64,000 bases of DNA, taken from positions 3,606,001-3,670,000 of the forward strand of contig NZ_CP095071.1 in assembly GCF_022919575.1 (NCBI RefSeq), read 5' to 3'. Below are positions 44,281 through 55,752 of the stretch, piece after piece. The DNA comes from Gracilibacillus salinarum. GTDB taxonomy: Bacteria; Bacillota; Bacilli; Bacillales; Amphibacillaceae. The notes under the pieces were generated by a model that saw nothing but the letters and a program-made list of their open reading frames with translations, was not told the origin of the DNA and did no database searches. A program made the position numbers and the translations under genes. Position 1 is the first letter of the stretch; the number at the start of each line of letters is the position of its first letter.

Positions 44281-44775
44281 ATGGCAGCACAAGTTGGTGT
44301 GATCATGGGAAGTATCTCAGATTGGGAGACAATGAAGCATACATGTGATGCATTGGATGAACTAGGTATCAGCTATGAAAAAGAAGTAATTTCTGCACAT
44401 CGTACACCTGAAGATATGTTCGAATATGCAGAGACAGCTCGAGAGAGAGAGTTGAAGGTCATTATTGCAGGTGCAGGTGGAGCAGCACATTTACCAGGAA
44501 TGGTCGCATCAAAAACTACTTTACCGGTAATCGGCGTACCTGTTAAAACAAGCACGTTAAGTGGTCTGGACTCGCTCTATTCGATTGTTCAGATGCCAGG
44601 TGGTGTACCTGTTGCTACAGTTGCAATTGGAAAAGCAGGAGCAAAGAACGCGGGAATTCTAGCGGCGCAAATTATCGGAACGAGTGATGCAGAAGTTGCC
44701 ACACGTTTAGCGAACCATCAGGACAGCATGAAACAAAAAGTGTCAGAAATGAGGGATGAGCTTGCCAACCAATAA
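44281..44775 (+). CDS. purE: N5-carboxyaminoimidazole ribonucleotide mutase
   Basis: 164 residues from the ATG at 44281 (GGGGAG upstream; an earlier in-frame GTG overlaps it). Class I PurE with [10 protein letters not shown] near the N-terminus and the catalytic SAHRTPE. Moves the carboxylate of N5-CAIR to C4 of the imidazole, working with PurK. First gene of the purine operon. Confidence 0.96.
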   Translation: MAAQVGVIMGSISDWETMKHTCDALDELGISYEKEVISAHRTPEDMFEYAETARERELKVIIAGAGGAAHLPGMVASKTTLPVIGVPVKTSTLSGLDSLYSIVQMPGGVPVATVAIGKAGAKNAGILAAQIIGTSDAEVATRLANHQDSMKQKVSEMRDELANQ

Positions 44776-45892
44776 GCTATTATTCGGATCTACAATCGGT
44801 ATTATCGGTGGAGGACAGTTAGGGCGCATGATGACAACAGCGGCTAAACATATGGGCTATCGTGTCATTGTACTCGATCCAACGCCAGATTGTCCGACAG
44901 CACAAGTAGCGGACGATCAAATTGTTGCAGCATACGACGATTTAGAGGCAGTCAAACAGCTTGCTGAAAAAAGTGATGTCGTGACCTATGAATTCGAAAA
45001 CGTTGATCTAACAGCTGCACAAATACTAGAAGAGTCAGGCATTCTACCTCAAGGTGCCAACTCATTAAAAGTCACCCAGGATCGGGAGCTGGAGAAGAAA
45101 GCGATGGTAGACAGTGATCAGCCTGTTGCCGATTTTGCGATTGTGACTACGAAGCAGGAATTACAAGCAGCAGCAGAAAGAATTGGTTATCCTTCTGTTG
45201 CCAAAACGTGCCGAGGCGGTTATGACGGCAAAGGTCAAGTGAAGCTGGCAAGTGAAGCGGACATTGATAGTGCTGCAGAAATGCTAGAACAAGCGGACCG
45301 GCTCATCGTAGAGAAGTGGGTACCTTTCGATAAAGAAATCTCGATCGTATTTACAAGAGCACAGAATGGTGATATTGCGTACTTCCCGGTAGCGGAGAAT
45401 GTTCATCGGGATCATATTCTTCATGCAACGATCGCACCAGGAAACGTGTCAGAAGCGATTGCAGCGAAAGCGCGCCAGGCAGCGAAAGCGATAGCTGAAA
45501 CAATCGGTGTCGTTGGAACGTTTGCAATCGAAATGTTCGTGTGTGGGGACGACATCCTTATCAACGAATTAGCGCCAAGACCTCACAACTCAGGTCATTA
45601 CACGATTGAAGCATGCGATGTGTCACAGTTCGAACAGCATATCCGTGCGATTTGCGGAGTGCCATTAATCACGGTTCACGCACATGACGGGGCGGTTATG
45701 GTGAATTTGTTAGGGAAAGATGTGGAGCCATTCTTCGCACAGCTGGATAATAACCCGGATGCGCACATTCACATGTATGGAAAATCAGAGAATAAACCAC
45801 TCAGAAAAATGGGCCATGTTACATTTATTGGAGACAATCCGTTAACGATATATAATGAACTAGTAGAAAAAAAGATAATTGAAGAAAACTAG
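44756..45892 (+). CDS. purK: N5-carboxyaminoimidazole ribonucleotide synthase
   Basis: 378 residues; starts inside the end of purE (20-base overlap). The ATG at 44756 is used here; a TTG at 44762 is slightly better spaced from GAGGG. N-terminal [16 protein letters not shown]-grasp core [15 protein letters not shown] and [18 protein letters not shown]-dependent carboxylation of AIR with bicarbonate. Confidence 0.95.
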   Translation: MSLPTNKLLFGSTIGIIGGGQLGRMMTTAAKHMGYRVIVLDPTPDCPTAQVADDQIVAAYDDLEAVKQLAEKSDVVTYEFENVDLTAAQILEESGILPQGANSLKVTQDRELEKKAMVDSDQPVADFAIVTTKQELQAAAERIGYPSVAKTCRGGYDGKGQVKLASEADIDSAAEMLEQADRLIVEKWVPFDKEISIVFTRAQNGDIAYFPVAENVHRDHILHATIAPGNVSEAIAAKARQAAKAIAETIGVVGTFAIEMFVCGDDILINELAPRPHNSGHYTIEACDVSQFEQHIRAICGVPLITVHAHDGAVMVNLLGKDVEPFFAQLDNNPDAHIHMYGKSENKPLRKMGHVTFIGDNPLTIYNELVEKKIIEEN

Positions 45893-45904
45893 GAGGAAAC
45901 ATTC

Positions 45905-47200
45905 ATGATTGAACGTTATACAAGAGAAGAAATGGGAAAGATCTGGACAGACGAGAATCGTTTTAAAGCATGGCTTGAGGTAGAAATTCTTGCGTGTGAA
46001 GCGTGGAGTGAAATGGGGATCATTCCAAAAGAAGACGTACAGAAAATAAGAGAAAATGCTTCATTCGATATTGATCGCATTTTTGAAATTGAACAAGATA
46101 CACGTCACGATGTGGTGGCATTTACTCGTGCCGTATCAGAAACATTAGGTGAAGAGAAAAAGTGGGTTCACTATGGCTTAACTTCTACGGACGTTGTTGA
46201 TACAGCATTGTCTTACATGTTAAAACAAGCGAATGAAATCATTCGTCGTGATATCGTCAACTTTATTGATATTTTAAAAGAAAAAGCAATCGAACATAAA
46301 AATACAGTGATGATGGGACGTACACACGGTGTCCACGCAGAACCAACGACATTTGGTTTGAAAATGGCATTATGGTATGAAGAAATGAAACGTAACCTTG
46401 AGCGCTTTGATGCTGCGGCCAAAGTGATCGAAACAGGTAAATTATCTGGTGCAGTTGGTACTTACGCCAACATCGATCCTTTCGTAGAAGAATTTGTTTG
46501 CGGGAAATTAGGCTTACAGGCAGCACCTGTTTCGACCCAGACCTTGCAGCGTGATCGTCATGCGCAATACTTGTCAGCACTGGCATTAGTCGCAAGCTCG
46601 ATTGAGAAATTCGCTACGGAAATTCGCAGTCTTCAGAAAACAGAAACACGTGAAGTCGAAGAGTTTTTTGCAAAAGGTCAAAAAGGTTCTTCTGCGATGC
46701 CGCACAAACGTAATCCAATCGGATCCGAGAATATGACAGGGATGGCACGTGTGATTCGTGGATACATGATGGCTGCTTACGAGAACGTATCGTTATGGCA
46801 TGAACGTGATATTTCTCACTCGTCTGCAGAACGTGTGATTTTACCAGATGCAACGATTGCTCTGAATTATATGCTGAACCGCTTCGGAAATATCGTTAAG
46901 AACTTAACGGTATTCCCAGAAAATATGAAACGCAATATTGATCGTACGTATGGTGTTATCTTCTCTCAACGTGTATTGCTTTCCTTGATTGATCAAGGCA
47001 TGAGCCGTGAGGAAGCATATGACATGGTACAGCCGAATGCGATGAAAGCATGGGAAACAGCTACACCATTCCGTGAGTTAATTGAGCAGGAAGAACGCAT
47101 TACCAGCACATTATCGAAAGAGCAACTAGATGATTGCTTTGACTATACGTATCACTTGAAAAATGTTGATCAGATCTTCAAAAAAATTGGCCTGGCATAA
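45905..47200 (+). CDS. purB: Adenylosuccinate lyase
   Basis: 431 residues, AGGAGG upstream. Fumarase/aspartase superfamily; signature [16 protein letters not shown] (about 262-277), catalytic His in [14 protein letters not shown]. Acts twice: SAICAR to AICAR plus fumarate, and adenylosuccinate to AMP. Confidence 0.97.
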   Translation: MIERYTREEMGKIWTDENRFKAWLEVEILACEAWSEMGIIPKEDVQKIRENASFDIDRIFEIEQDTRHDVVAFTRAVSETLGEEKKWVHYGLTSTDVVDTALSYMLKQANEIIRRDIVNFIDILKEKAIEHKNTVMMGRTHGVHAEPTTFGLKMALWYEEMKRNLERFDAAAKVIETGKLSGAVGTYANIDPFVEEFVCGKLGLQAAPVSTQTLQRDRHAQYLSALALVASSIEKFATEIRSLQKTETREVEEFFAKGQKGSSAMPHKRNPIGSENMTGMARVIRGYMMAAYENVSLWHERDISHSSAERVILPDATIALNYMLNRFGNIVKNLTVFPENMKRNIDRTYGVIFSQRVLLSLIDQGMSREEAYDMVQPNAMKAWETATPFRELIEQEERITSTLSKEQLDDCFDYTYHLKNVDQIFKKIGLA

Positions 47201-47212
47201 GGAGAGATAAAC

Positions 47213-47926
47213 ATGAAAGACAAGCTGTTATATGAGGGGAAAGCAAAGCAAGTTTTCACCGTAGCGGACAATCCGGAATTACTAGTTCTTTCTTATAAAA
47301 ATGATGCAACAGCCTTTAATGGAGAAAAGAAAGCACAATTCCAAGGAAAAGGCCGCTACAATAATTTAATTTCTGCGAAAGTGTTTGAATACCTGCATCA
47401 GCATGGTATTAACAGCCATTTTAAAGAGGCGTTGAATGAGACAGAACAATTAGTAGAGAAAACAACCATCATCCCACTTGAAGTAGTGATCCGTAATGTG
47501 GCGGCAGGAAGCATTGTCCGCCGCATCGGAGTGGAGGAAAAACGCATTTTTAATCCACCTGTTATTGAATTGTTCTATAAAGATGACGATTTGGGAGATC
47601 CACTGATTAATGATCAGCATGCGTTATTGCTGTCTGATTCTACACCAGAGGATTTAAAGAAAATCAAAGCAATGGCATTACAAGTCAACGAACAACTGCA
47701 AGCATTCTTTAAAGAAATTAACCTACAGCTTGTCGATTTCAAGTTAGAATTCGGCCGCAATGCAGCAGGTGACATTGTCCTTTCAGATGAGGTAAGTCCT
47801 GATACTTGTCGTCTGTGGGATATCGCAACCGGTGAAAAAATGGATAAAGACGTATTTCGTGAGGATTTAGGTGACTTAGTAACCGTATATGACAATATAT
47901 TATCTCGACTGGAGGCAAAACAATGA
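47213..47926 (+). CDS. purC: SAICAR synthetase
   Basis: 237 residues, GGAGAG upstream, 12 bases after purB. LLYEGKAKQVF at the N-terminus and DFKLEFGR...LSDEVSPDTCRLWD are the family signatures. Joins CAIR and aspartate with ATP. Its stop overlaps purS by four bases. Confidence 0.97.
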   Translation: MKDKLLYEGKAKQVFTVADNPELLVLSYKNDATAFNGEKKAQFQGKGRYNNLISAKVFEYLHQHGINSHFKEALNETEQLVEKTTIIPLEVVIRNVAAGSIVRRIGVEEKRIFNPPVIELFYKDDDLGDPLINDQHALLLSDSTPEDLKKIKAMALQVNEQLQAFFKEINLQLVDFKLEFGRNAAGDIVLSDEVSPDTCRLWDIATGEKMDKDVFREDLGDLVTVYDNILSRLEAKQ

Positions 47927-48174
47927 AACTAGTAAAAGTACACATTACATTAAAAGAAGGCGTACTAGATCCACAAGGTAAAGCTGTGCAAGGATCTTTA
48001 AATACATTAGGTTATGACAATGTACAGGAAGTTCGTGTTGGGAAATACCTTGAATTAACAGTGAACGATGACGCCAATATTGAGCAGGAAATTGAAGACA
48101 TGTGCAGTAAGCTGCTTGCGAATCCAGTCATTGAGAATTATTCATATACAGTGGAAGAGGGGGTTGCACAGTGA
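47923..48174 (+). CDS. purS: FGAM synthase subunit PurS
   Basis: 83 residues, ATGA overlap with purC. Typical small Pur[21 protein letters not shown] and the YSYTVEE-type end. Structural subunit that bridges PurQ and PurL in the Gram-positive three-part FGAM synthase. Confidence 0.96.
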   Translation: MKLVKVHITLKEGVLDPQGKAVQGSLNTLGYDNVQEVRVGKYLELTVNDDANIEQEIEDMCSKLLANPVIENYSYTVEEGVAQ

Positions 48175-48854
48175 AGTTTGCTGTCGTAGTCTTCCCAGGT
48201 TCGAACTGTGATCGCGATATGTATTATGCAGCAAAGGAAGCATTAGGAGAAGAAGCGGATATGCTTTGGTATAAGGATGCGAACCTTGATGGCTATGACG
48301 CCATTCTAATACCTGGAGGTTTCTCTTATGGTGATTATCTTCGCTGCGGTGCAATTGCATCTACATCAAGTGTTGTCAATCAATTACGTGAGAAAGCAGA
48401 AGCAGGAGTACCGATTTTAGGTGTATGTAATGGATTTCAGATTTTATTAGAATCCGGACTACTCCCTGGTGCACTATTACGTAATAAAAACTTAAAATTC
48501 ATGTGTCACTTCGAGAATCTGGTAGTCGAAAACAATCAAACACTTTTCACTTCAGAGTATGAAAAAGGTGAAGTCGTTTCGATTCCGATCGCACATAATG
48601 AAGGAAACTATTATTGTGATGAAGAAACACTTGCTAGTTTAAAAGCAAACAACCAAATCGTTTTTACGTATCAAAATAATCCAAATGGTTCTGTTGCAGA
48701 TATTGCCGGAATCACGAATGAAAAAGGAAATGTACTAGGCATGATGCCACACCCTGAACGTGCGGTGGAAGCAATCTTGAATAGTGATGATGGATTGAAA
48801 TTATTCCAATCAATGTTAGCGAACTGGAGGGAACGTTATGTTGCAGGCGCCTGA
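48171..48854 (+). CDS. purQ: FGAM synthase glutaminase subunit PurQ
   Basis: 227 residues, GTG start with GTGA overlap. Class I amidotransferase: nucleophile Cys in GVCNGFQIL (about 86), His/Glu in [10 protein letters not shown]. Releases ammonia from glutamine for PurL. Overlaps purL by 17 bases. Confidence 0.97.
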   Translation: MKFAVVVFPGSNCDRDMYYAAKEALGEEADMLWYKDANLDGYDAILIPGGFSYGDYLRCGAIASTSSVVNQLREKAEAGVPILGVCNGFQILLESGLLPGALLRNKNLKFMCHFENLVVENNQTLFTSEYEKGEVVSIPIAHNEGNYYCDEETLASLKANNQIVFTYQNNPNGSVADIAGITNEKGNVLGMMPHPERAVEAILNSDDGLKLFQSMLANWRERYVAGA

Positions 48855-51066
48855 ACTTAGCCCGGAGCAAGTGGAGCAAGACAAAGTCTATCAAGAAATG
48901 GGTTTAACTGATAAAGAATATGACATGATCAAGGACATCATGGGTCGTCGTCCGAATTTCACTGAGATCGGTATCTTTTCTGTTATGTGGTCGGAGCATT
49001 GCAGTTACAAAACGTCGAAACCATTATTGAAGAAATTCCCGACAGAAGGACCACAGGTTGTCCAAGGTCCAGGTGAAGGTGCGGGGATCGTCGATATTGG
49101 TGATGGTCAAGGTGTTGTGTTTAAAGTGGAAAGTCATAATCACCCTTCTGCAGTAGAGCCATATCAAGGTGCAGCAACTGGTGTCGGTGGTATTATCCGT
49201 GATGTTTTCTCAATGGGTGCGCGCCCGATTGCATCCTTAAATTCCTTGCGCTTCGGTAATCTGAATACTGGTCGCGTTAAATACCTTTTTGATGAGGTTG
49301 TTCACGGTATTGCAGGTTACGGTAACTGTGTGGGAGTACCGACAGTTGGCGGCGAAGTACAGTTTGATGACTGCTATGAAGGGAATCCGCTGGTAAATGC
49401 GATGTGTGTCGGTCTCATTGATACAAAGGATATCCAAAAAGGGATTGCAGCAGGAGAAGGCAATACGATTATGTATGTTGGTTCAAAGACAGGGCGTGAC
49501 GGTATTCACGGTGCAACCTTCGCTTCCGAAGATTTGTCTGAAGACTCTGAAAGCAAGCGTTCCAACGTTCAGGTTGGTGACCCTTTTATGGAAAAATTAT
49601 TAATTGAAGCATGTTTAGAAGTGATTCATTCTGATGCATTAGTCGGAATCCAGGATATGGGTGCGGCAGGTCTTACCTCTTCTGCAAGTGAAATGGCAAG
49701 TAAAGCAGGCATGGGTATGGAAATGAACCTAGACCTGATCCCGCAACGTGAAGCGAATATGACGGCATATGAAATGATGCTTTCTGAATCACAAGAACGT
49801 ATGCTGTTATGTGTGAAAAAAGGCGAAGAACAAGAAATTATTGATATTTTTAGAAAATATAATTTAGAAGCAGTTGCTGTTGGTGAGGTAACGAGCGATA
49901 AGATGTTCCGTCTATTGCACAATGGTGAAGTCGTAGCAGATATTCCAGTCGATAATTTAGCAGAGGATGCACCGATTTTTCATAAAGATTCTAAAGTGCC
50001 TGCTTATTATGAAGAATATCAAAAAATGCCAGCTTACCTTCCAGAAGTAACGGATCATGCCAAGACATTAAAGCAGTTATTACAACAACCAACGATTGCG
50101 AGCAAAGAATATGTCTATGACCAGTATGATTCGATGGTACAGGCCAATACCGTGTTCTCACCAGGTTCAGATGCAGCGGTACTACGTGTCCGCGGCTATG
50201 ATAAGGCGTTAGCGATGACGACAGATTGTAACTCTCGCTATATTTATCTTGATCCAGAGGTTGGCGGCAAAATTGCCGTAGCGGAAGCAGCTCGTAATAT
50301 TGTTGCATCAGGTGCAAAGCCGTTAGCGTTAACAGATGGTTTGAACTTCGGTAATCCAGATAAACCAGAGAACTTTTGGCAAATGGAAAAAAGCGTAGAC
50401 GGTATGAGTGCCGCAAGCTTGAAACTCAACACACCAGTCATCAGCGGTAACGTATCACTTTACAATGAATCAAACGGTCAAGCGATCTTCCCAACTCCTG
50501 TAGTAGGGATGGTAGGCTTACATGAATCATTGGATCACATTACACCTTCTCACTTCCAGAATGAAGGGGACCTTATCTACGTGATCGGCGAAACAGAAGC
50601 AGAATTCGGTGGCAGTGAGCTGCAGAACCTGTTAGAGGGAAAGTATTTCGGTAAAGCGCCGGCGATCGACCTGGATGTCGAAGCAAAACGCCAGGAGCAA
50701 TTACTGCAAGCAATCCGTGCAGGCCTAGTTGCATCTGCTCACGATATTGCAGAAGGTGGATTAGGTGTAGCATTAGCAGAAAGTCTGTTTGATACAAAAT
50801 CATTTGGCGCAGATGTACAAGTAACAGAAGACGTAACGAGCGCATTATTTAGTGAAACACAATCGCGTTTTGTCGTGACAGTAAGTGAAGCAAACCGTGA
50901 AGCATTTGAAGCAAAAGTGCAAGATGCCAAGCGTATTGGAACGGTAACAAATACGAAGAAATTGGTTGTGCGAAGTGGTGAAACTGAAGCAATCACAGAA
51001 GATGTAGACACATTACAACAGCTGTGGAAAGGAGCTATCCCGTGCTTGCTGAAATCAAAGGCTTAA
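48838..51066 (+). CDS. purL: FGAM synthase catalytic subunit PurL (small type)
   Basis: 742 residues, GGAGG 7 bases upstream. SmPurL with [12 protein letters not shown], the ATP-site [20 protein letters not shown] and two AIRS-like halves (second beginning near 430, [15 protein letters not shown]). Length is normal for the PurSQL system. Converts FGAR to FGAM with ATP and ammonia. Confidence 0.97.
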   Translation: MLQAPELSPEQVEQDKVYQEMGLTDKEYDMIKDIMGRRPNFTEIGIFSVMWSEHCSYKTSKPLLKKFPTEGPQVVQGPGEGAGIVDIGDGQGVVFKVESHNHPSAVEPYQGAATGVGGIIRDVFSMGARPIASLNSLRFGNLNTGRVKYLFDEVVHGIAGYGNCVGVPTVGGEVQFDDCYEGNPLVNAMCVGLIDTKDIQKGIAAGEGNTIMYVGSKTGRDGIHGATFASEDLSEDSESKRSNVQVGDPFMEKLLIEACLEVIHSDALVGIQDMGAAGLTSSASEMASKAGMGMEMNLDLIPQREANMTAYEMMLSESQERMLLCVKKGEEQEIIDIFRKYNLEAVAVGEVTSDKMFRLLHNGEVVADIPVDNLAEDAPIFHKDSKVPAYYEEYQKMPAYLPEVTDHAKTLKQLLQQPTIASKEYVYDQYDSMVQANTVFSPGSDAAVLRVRGYDKALAMTTDCNSRYIYLDPEVGGKIAVAEAARNIVASGAKPLALTDGLNFGNPDKPENFWQMEKSVDGMSAASLKLNTPVISGNVSLYNESNGQAIFPTPVVGMVGLHESLDHITPSHFQNEGDLIYVIGETEAEFGGSELQNLLEGKYFGKAPAIDLDVEAKRQEQLLQAIRAGLVASAHDIAEGGLGVALAESLFDTKSFGADVQVTEDVTSALFSETQSRFVVTVSEANREAFEAKVQDAKRIGTVTNTKKLVVRSGETEAITEDVDTLQQLWKGAIPCLLKSKA

Positions 51067-52454
51067 ACGAAGAATGTGGTGTATTCGCGATTTGGGGACA
51101 TGAGAAAGCAGCCGAAATGACATATTACGGTTTACATGCTCTTCAGCATCGTGGACAGGAAGGTGCAGGAATCGTAACAACAGATGGTGAAAGATTACAC
51201 GCTCACAAGGGTGTAGGATTAGTCAATGATGTCTTTTCAGAAAACGAATTTTCGCGCTTGCAAGGGCATGCGGCGATTGGTCATGTACGCTATGCAACAC
51301 AAGGCGGTGGCGGCTTTGAGAACGTGCAGCCGCTCGTTTTCCGCTCCCAGACAAACAGTATGGCGCTGGCGCATAATGGAAACTTGGTAAATGCCAATCA
51401 GCTTAAAAGTCAGCTGGAAGCACAAGGCAGTATTTTGCAAACTACATCAGATACGGAAGTTATTGCGCACTTAGTGAAGCGCAGTGGCAATGTGCCGATG
51501 GAGGATGCGATCACATCAGCGTTAGGAATGATTAAAGGAGCATATGCGTTCTCGATTTTAACAGAGGACCAGTTATTTATTGGCCTTGATCCGCGTGGTT
51601 TGCGCCCGTTATCAATTGGCAGATTAGGAGATGCATATGTAGTAGCTTCCGAAACCTGTGCATTTGATTTAATCGGTGCAACCTATGAGCGCGAAGTTCG
51701 ACCAGGTGAATTAATGGTGATCGATCATGATGGACTGCGCACTAAGCAGTTCACATCACCGATGCAACGTACGCTTTGTTCAATGGAATATGTTTATTTC
51801 TCTCGTCCAGACAGTGACTTGAACGAGAAAAATGTACATGCGAGCCGTAAAACAATGGGAAAACAATTAGCATTGGAATCACCAATTGAGGCAGATGTTG
51901 TAACAGGTGTACCTGATTCCAGTATTTCGGCAGCCATCGGTTTTTCCGAAGCAACGGGCATTCCATACGAGCTTGGTCTAATCAAAAACCGCTATGTCGG
52001 TCGTACCTTTATTCAGCCTTCACAAGAATTACGTGAGCAAGGTGTAAAAATGAAACTGTCGCCTGTCCGAGGCATTGTAGACGGTAAACGTGTTGTCATG
52101 GTCGATGATTCCATAGTTCGTGGAACAACAAGTCGTCGTATTGTTCGACTTTTAAAAGAGGCAGGAGCTACAGAAGTGCATGTAAGAATTGCTTCACCTC
52201 CCATCCAGAATCCTTGTTACTACGGTATTGATACCTCGACAAAAGGGGAATTAATCGCATCTAATTATTCGATTGAGGAGATGCGCGAGATTATTGGAGC
52301 AGACAGCCTTGCCTTTTTATCTGCAGAAGGATTAGAGCATTCAATTGTAGAAGAACGTGATGTGCACGATTATGGCGTCTGCCAGGCATGTTTTACAGGA
52401 AATTATCCAACGGAAATCTATCCGGATACGATCATTCCTGCCTATAAAGAGTAA
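51042..52454 (+). CDS. purF: Amidophosphoribosyltransferase
   Basis: 470 residues from GTG 51042, seven bases after AAGGAG and overlapping purL by 25 bases. The propeptide [11 protein letters not shown] precedes the catalytic Cys12 of CGVFAIWG, as in the B. subtilis enzyme. PRPP site [16 protein letters not shown]; cysteines in TLCSMEY, NPCYYG and VCQACF fit the 4Fe-4S ligands of the Gram-positive enzyme. First committed step of purine synthesis. Confidence 0.97.
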   Translation: MLAEIKGLNEECGVFAIWGHEKAAEMTYYGLHALQHRGQEGAGIVTTDGERLHAHKGVGLVNDVFSENEFSRLQGHAAIGHVRYATQGGGGFENVQPLVFRSQTNSMALAHNGNLVNANQLKSQLEAQGSILQTTSDTEVIAHLVKRSGNVPMEDAITSALGMIKGAYAFSILTEDQLFIGLDPRGLRPLSIGRLGDAYVVASETCAFDLIGATYEREVRPGELMVIDHDGLRTKQFTSPMQRTLCSMEYVYFSRPDSDLNEKNVHASRKTMGKQLALESPIEADVVTGVPDSSISAAIGFSEATGIPYELGLIKNRYVGRTFIQPSQELREQGVKMKLSPVRGIVDGKRVVMVDDSIVRGTTSRRIVRLLKEAGATEVHVRIASPPIQNPCYYGIDTSTKGELIASNYSIEEMREIIGADSLAFLSAEGLEHSIVEERDVHDYGVCQACFTGNYPTEIYPDTIIPAYKE

Positions 52455-52545
52455 AGTGGCCATAAAACGGGTGAAAGTGGCCATAAAATTGCTAAAAGTG
52501 GCCAAAAAACACTCGAAAGTGGCCATAAAAAAAGAACTCACCATA
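52453..52545 (+). repeat. 21-bp tandem repeat in the purF-purM gap
   Basis: AAAGTGGCC recurs at 52453, 52474, 52495 and 52516, exactly 21 bp apart, mostly followed by ATAAAA; a weaker fifth relative (TCACCATAAAG) follows at about 52538. This 105-base spacer is unusual in an operon whose other genes overlap or lie within about 60 bases. The purF stop TAA is at 52452-52454, so the array starts at the stop. Confidence 0.88.
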
Positions 52546-52559
52546 AAGGAGTTAAGCGA

Positions 52560-53588
52560 ATGAGTGATATCTATAAAGATGCTGGCGTCGATGTTCATGC
52601 TGGTTATCAAGCTGTCGATTTAATGAAAAAACATATCGCCAAAACCAATCGTCCGGAAGTGATTGGCGGAGTCGGAGCATTTGCTGGCCTCTTCGATTTA
52701 AGCAAATTCTCGTATGAAGAGCCTGTGCTCGTCTCTGGTACAGATGGCGTCGGAACAAAATTGAAATTAGCCTTCGCAATGGATAAGCATGATACAGTAG
52801 GTATTGATTTAGTCGCGATGTGTGTCAATGATATAGTAGCACAAGGGGCAGATCCATTATTTTTCCTTGACTATATCGCTTGTGGAAAAAATGAGCCAAC
52901 GAAAATTGAACAGATTGTCAAAGGAATTACCGACGGCTGTGTCCAAAGTAGTGCAGCACTAATTGGCGGGGAAACAGCTGAAATGCCTGGTATGTATGAT
53001 GATGGTGAATATGACCTTGCCGGATTCGTTGTTGGTATTGCAGATAAAAAACAAATCATTACAGGTGAAAACATTCAAGCAGGCGATAAGATCATTGGTC
53101 TTGCTTCATCAGGTGTGCATTCGAATGGCTTTTCACTAGTACGTAAAATCATCGAAGATAAAGGATTAAGCTATCAGGATGATGTTGCAGAACTTGGCAC
53201 AACACTCGGAGGAGCGTTATTAGCACCAACCCGTATTTATACAAAAGCAATTCAACAGTTGAAGTCTGATTTGACTGTTAAAGGGATCAGTCATATTACA
53301 GGCGGTGGTTTTCACGAAAACTTGCCACGTGCATTACCTGAAGGTCTTGGCGTCAAAATTCAATCTGATTCATGGCAAAAGCCTGCCATTTTTGATTACT
53401 TGCAAAAACAAGCAGGATTTAATGAAGAAGATATGTATGGTGTATTTAATATGGGAGTAGGCATGGCTGTTATCGTGGAAGCGCACGAAGCAGATATGGC
53501 ACTTCAGTTATTAGAAGATATTGATGAGCAAGCATACGTCATTGGTGAAGTGACTGAAGAAGCTGGGGTGACTTTCTCTAATGACTAG
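52560..53588 (+). CDS. purM: AIR synthetase (FGAM cyclo-ligase)
   Basis: 342 residues, AAAGGAG upstream. AIRS-fold protein with DAGVDVHAGYQAV, LVSGTDGVGTKLKLAF and GGGFHENLPRALPEG. ATP-dependent ring closure of FGAM to AIR. Overlaps purN by eight bases. Confidence 0.97.
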   Translation: MSDIYKDAGVDVHAGYQAVDLMKKHIAKTNRPEVIGGVGAFAGLFDLSKFSYEEPVLVSGTDGVGTKLKLAFAMDKHDTVGIDLVAMCVNDIVAQGADPLFFLDYIACGKNEPTKIEQIVKGITDGCVQSSAALIGGETAEMPGMYDDGEYDLAGFVVGIADKKQIITGENIQAGDKIIGLASSGVHSNGFSLVRKIIEDKGLSYQDDVAELGTTLGGALLAPTRIYTKAIQQLKSDLTVKGISHITGGGFHENLPRALPEGLGVKIQSDSWQKPAIFDYLQKQAGFNEEDMYGVFNMGVGMAVIVEAHEADMALQLLEDIDEQAYVIGEVTEEAGVTFSND

Positions 53589-54153
53589 ACTAGCAGTTTT
53601 CGCATCTGGAACCGGCAGTAATTATGATGCCATTATAGAAGCAAGCCAAAATGGTTCACTGGAAGCAGAGGTAGCACTACTCGTTTGTGATAAGCCGCAA
53701 GCCAAGGTAGTAGAGAAGGCGAAACAAAATGGAACGCCTGCTTTCGTCTTTGATCCGAAGCAATATCGTAATAAAGCAATGTTCGAAGCGAAAATTGTAG
53801 AAGTTTTGCAGGAAGAGAAAATCGATTATATTATTCTGGCAGGTTATATGCGCTTAATCGGCGAAACATTACTGCGTCCATTTGAAGGCAGAATCATTAA
53901 CATTCATCCATCGCTGTTACCAGCATTTCCTGGTTTGGATGCGATTGGACAAGCTTTTGATGCTGGGGTGAAAGTAGCTGGCGTTACCGTTCATTACGTT
54001 GATGAAGGGATGGATACCGGTACGATCATTTCCCAGGAAGCAGTCAAGATAGAAGAAGATATGACGAGAGAGGACCTGCAGCGTGCGGTCCAAACGGTCG
54101 AACATAGCCTCTATCCAGAAACGATCCAAAAACTGATCTCGAGAGGAGAATAA
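53581..54153 (+). CDS. purN: GAR transformylase (10-formyl-THF dependent)
   Basis: 190 residues. Formyltransferase fold with [12 protein letters not shown] at the N-terminus and the catalytic [16 protein letters not shown] with conserved Asn/His, and D in YVDEGMDTG. Formylates GAR to FGAR. Confidence 0.97.
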   Translation: MTRLAVFASGTGSNYDAIIEASQNGSLEAEVALLVCDKPQAKVVEKAKQNGTPAFVFDPKQYRNKAMFEAKIVEVLQEEKIDYIILAGYMRLIGETLLRPFEGRIINIHPSLLPAFPGLDAIGQAFDAGVKVAGVTVHYVDEGMDTGTIISQEAVKIEEDMTREDLQRAVQTVEHSLYPETIQKLISRGE

Positions 54154-54155
54154 CG

Positions 54156-55691
54156 GTGAAGAAACGAGCATTATTGAGTGTTTCTGATAAAAGTAATCTA
54201 GTACCTTTTGCAGAAGGATTAGATAAATTAGGATATGAATTAATTTCAACAGGTGGTACATTGAAAGCTTTAAAGGAAGCAGGACTTCCGGCGTTAGGTG
54301 TATCAGAAGTAACTGGATTCGATGAGATTCTCGATGGACGCGTCAAAACGTTACATCCGTTTATCCATGCCGGTTTACTCGCAAGACGTGATGAAGATTC
54401 TCATGTGAAACAGCTGGAAGAACGCGACATCGCTCCAATTGATGTGGTAGTCGTGAACTTGTATCCATTTAAAGAAACGATCGCAAAACCCGAAGTAACG
54501 GAAGCAGATGCGATCGAAAATATTGATATCGGTGGTCCGACGATGCTGCGCTCTGCATCGAAAAATTTCCGTGACGTAACAGTTGTAGTGGACCCAGCAG
54601 ATTATGATGCTGTGCTGGAGCAACTGGCTGACAACGGTGGTTCTCATGAATTCCGTAAAGGTCTAGCAGCGAAAGTATTCCGTCACACTGCAAACTATGA
54701 TGCGATGATCGCGAACTATTTTGTAGATATTACGGAAGAGCAAGACCCGGAAACATTTACCCAAACGTTCGAAAAAGTACAATCATTACGCTATGGTGAA
54801 AATCCTCACCAAAAAGCAGCGTTTTATAAAGAAGGAAATGTCAAAGGTGCTTCCATTGCCAATGCGAAGCAACTGCATGGTAAAGAACTATCCTACAACA
54901 ATATTCAGGACGCAAATGCAGCGCTCGAAATTGTTCTTGAATTCCCAGAGCAGCCAGCAGCAGTAGCCGTTAAACATATGAATCCATGTGGTGTTGGAAT
55001 CGGTGAAACATTATCAGATGCTTTCCAAAAAGCGTATGAAGCAGATTCTATCTCCATCTTTGGTGGAATTGTTGCCTTAAATCGTGAAGTGGATGCGGCA
55101 ACTGCCAATCAATTAAAAGAAATCTTCTTGGAAATCGTCATTGCGCCAAGTTTCTCTCAAGAAGCAATTGATATTTTGACAGTGAAGAAGAATATCCGTC
55201 TACTTGAGACGCCAATGGAAATCAATGAGCAAGACAACAAAAAAGTAGTCAGCGTCATTGGTGGTTTACTTGTGCAAGATCGAGATAATGGTCGTGTCTT
55301 GGCGGAAGACTTAGACGTCGTTACTGATCGCAAGCCTGATGCTAGTGAAATAGACGAATTAATTTTTGCCTGGAAAGTTGTGAAGCACGTGAAGTCCAAT
55401 GCAATCGTTGTTGCAAAAGGGGACCAGACGCTTGGTGTTGGTGCCGGACAGATGAATCGTGTTGGTGCAGCTAGTATCGCTTTTGAACAAGCAGGTGAGA
55501 AAGCGAACGGTGCGGTGATGGCTTCAGATGCCTTTTTTCCAATGCCAGATACAGTAGAAAATGCGGCGAAAGCAGGCATCAAAGCAATTATCCAGCCTGG
55601 TGGATCGAAGCGTGATCAGGATTCGATCGATGAATGTAACAAGCATGGCATCGCAATGGTATTAACTAAAATGCGTCACTTTAAGCACTAA
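54156..55691 (+). CDS. purH: Bifunctional AICAR transformylase / IMP cyclohydrolase
   Basis: 511 residues, GTG start, two bases after purN with GAGAGGAG upstream. N-terminal MGS-like IMP cyclohydrolase domain (about 1-190: [25 protein letters not shown]) and C-terminal AICAR transformylase (KHMNPCGVG). Performs the last two steps to IMP. Confidence 0.97.
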   Translation: MKKRALLSVSDKSNLVPFAEGLDKLGYELISTGGTLKALKEAGLPALGVSEVTGFDEILDGRVKTLHPFIHAGLLARRDEDSHVKQLEERDIAPIDVVVVNLYPFKETIAKPEVTEADAIENIDIGGPTMLRSASKNFRDVTVVVDPADYDAVLEQLADNGGSHEFRKGLAAKVFRHTANYDAMIANYFVDITEEQDPETFTQTFEKVQSLRYGENPHQKAAFYKEGNVKGASIANAKQLHGKELSYNNIQDANAALEIVLEFPEQPAAVAVKHMNPCGVGIGETLSDAFQKAYEADSISIFGGIVALNREVDAATANQLKEIFLEIVIAPSFSQEAIDILTVKKNIRLLETPMEINEQDNKKVVSVIGGLLVQDRDNGRVLAEDLDVVTDRKPDASEIDELIFAWKVVKHVKSNAIVVAKGDQTLGVGAGQMNRVGAASIAFEQAGEKANGAVMASDAFFPMPDTVENAAKAGIKAIIQPGGSKRDQDSIDECNKHGIAMVLTKMRHFKH

Positions 55692-55701
55692 AAAAAGGTG
55701 G

Positions 55702-55729
55702 AGGATTCTCAAGCAATTGGGAATCCTTT
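55702..55729 (+). terminator. Weak hairpin between purH and purD
   Basis: AGGATTC (55702-55708) and GAATCCT (55721-55727) can pair, followed by only TTC. It may lower read-through into purD or stabilise an mRNA end; it is too weak for a firm terminator call. Confidence 0.4.
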
Positions 55730-55752
55730 CGTATAATTAGAGGAGGTTCTCC

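Noticed and set aside
52357-52563. 68-codon frame with heptad-like KVAIK repeats at the purF-purM junction
   Set aside because: The first half overlaps purF in another frame and the repeats follow simply from the 21-bp DNA unit; no start site supports it.
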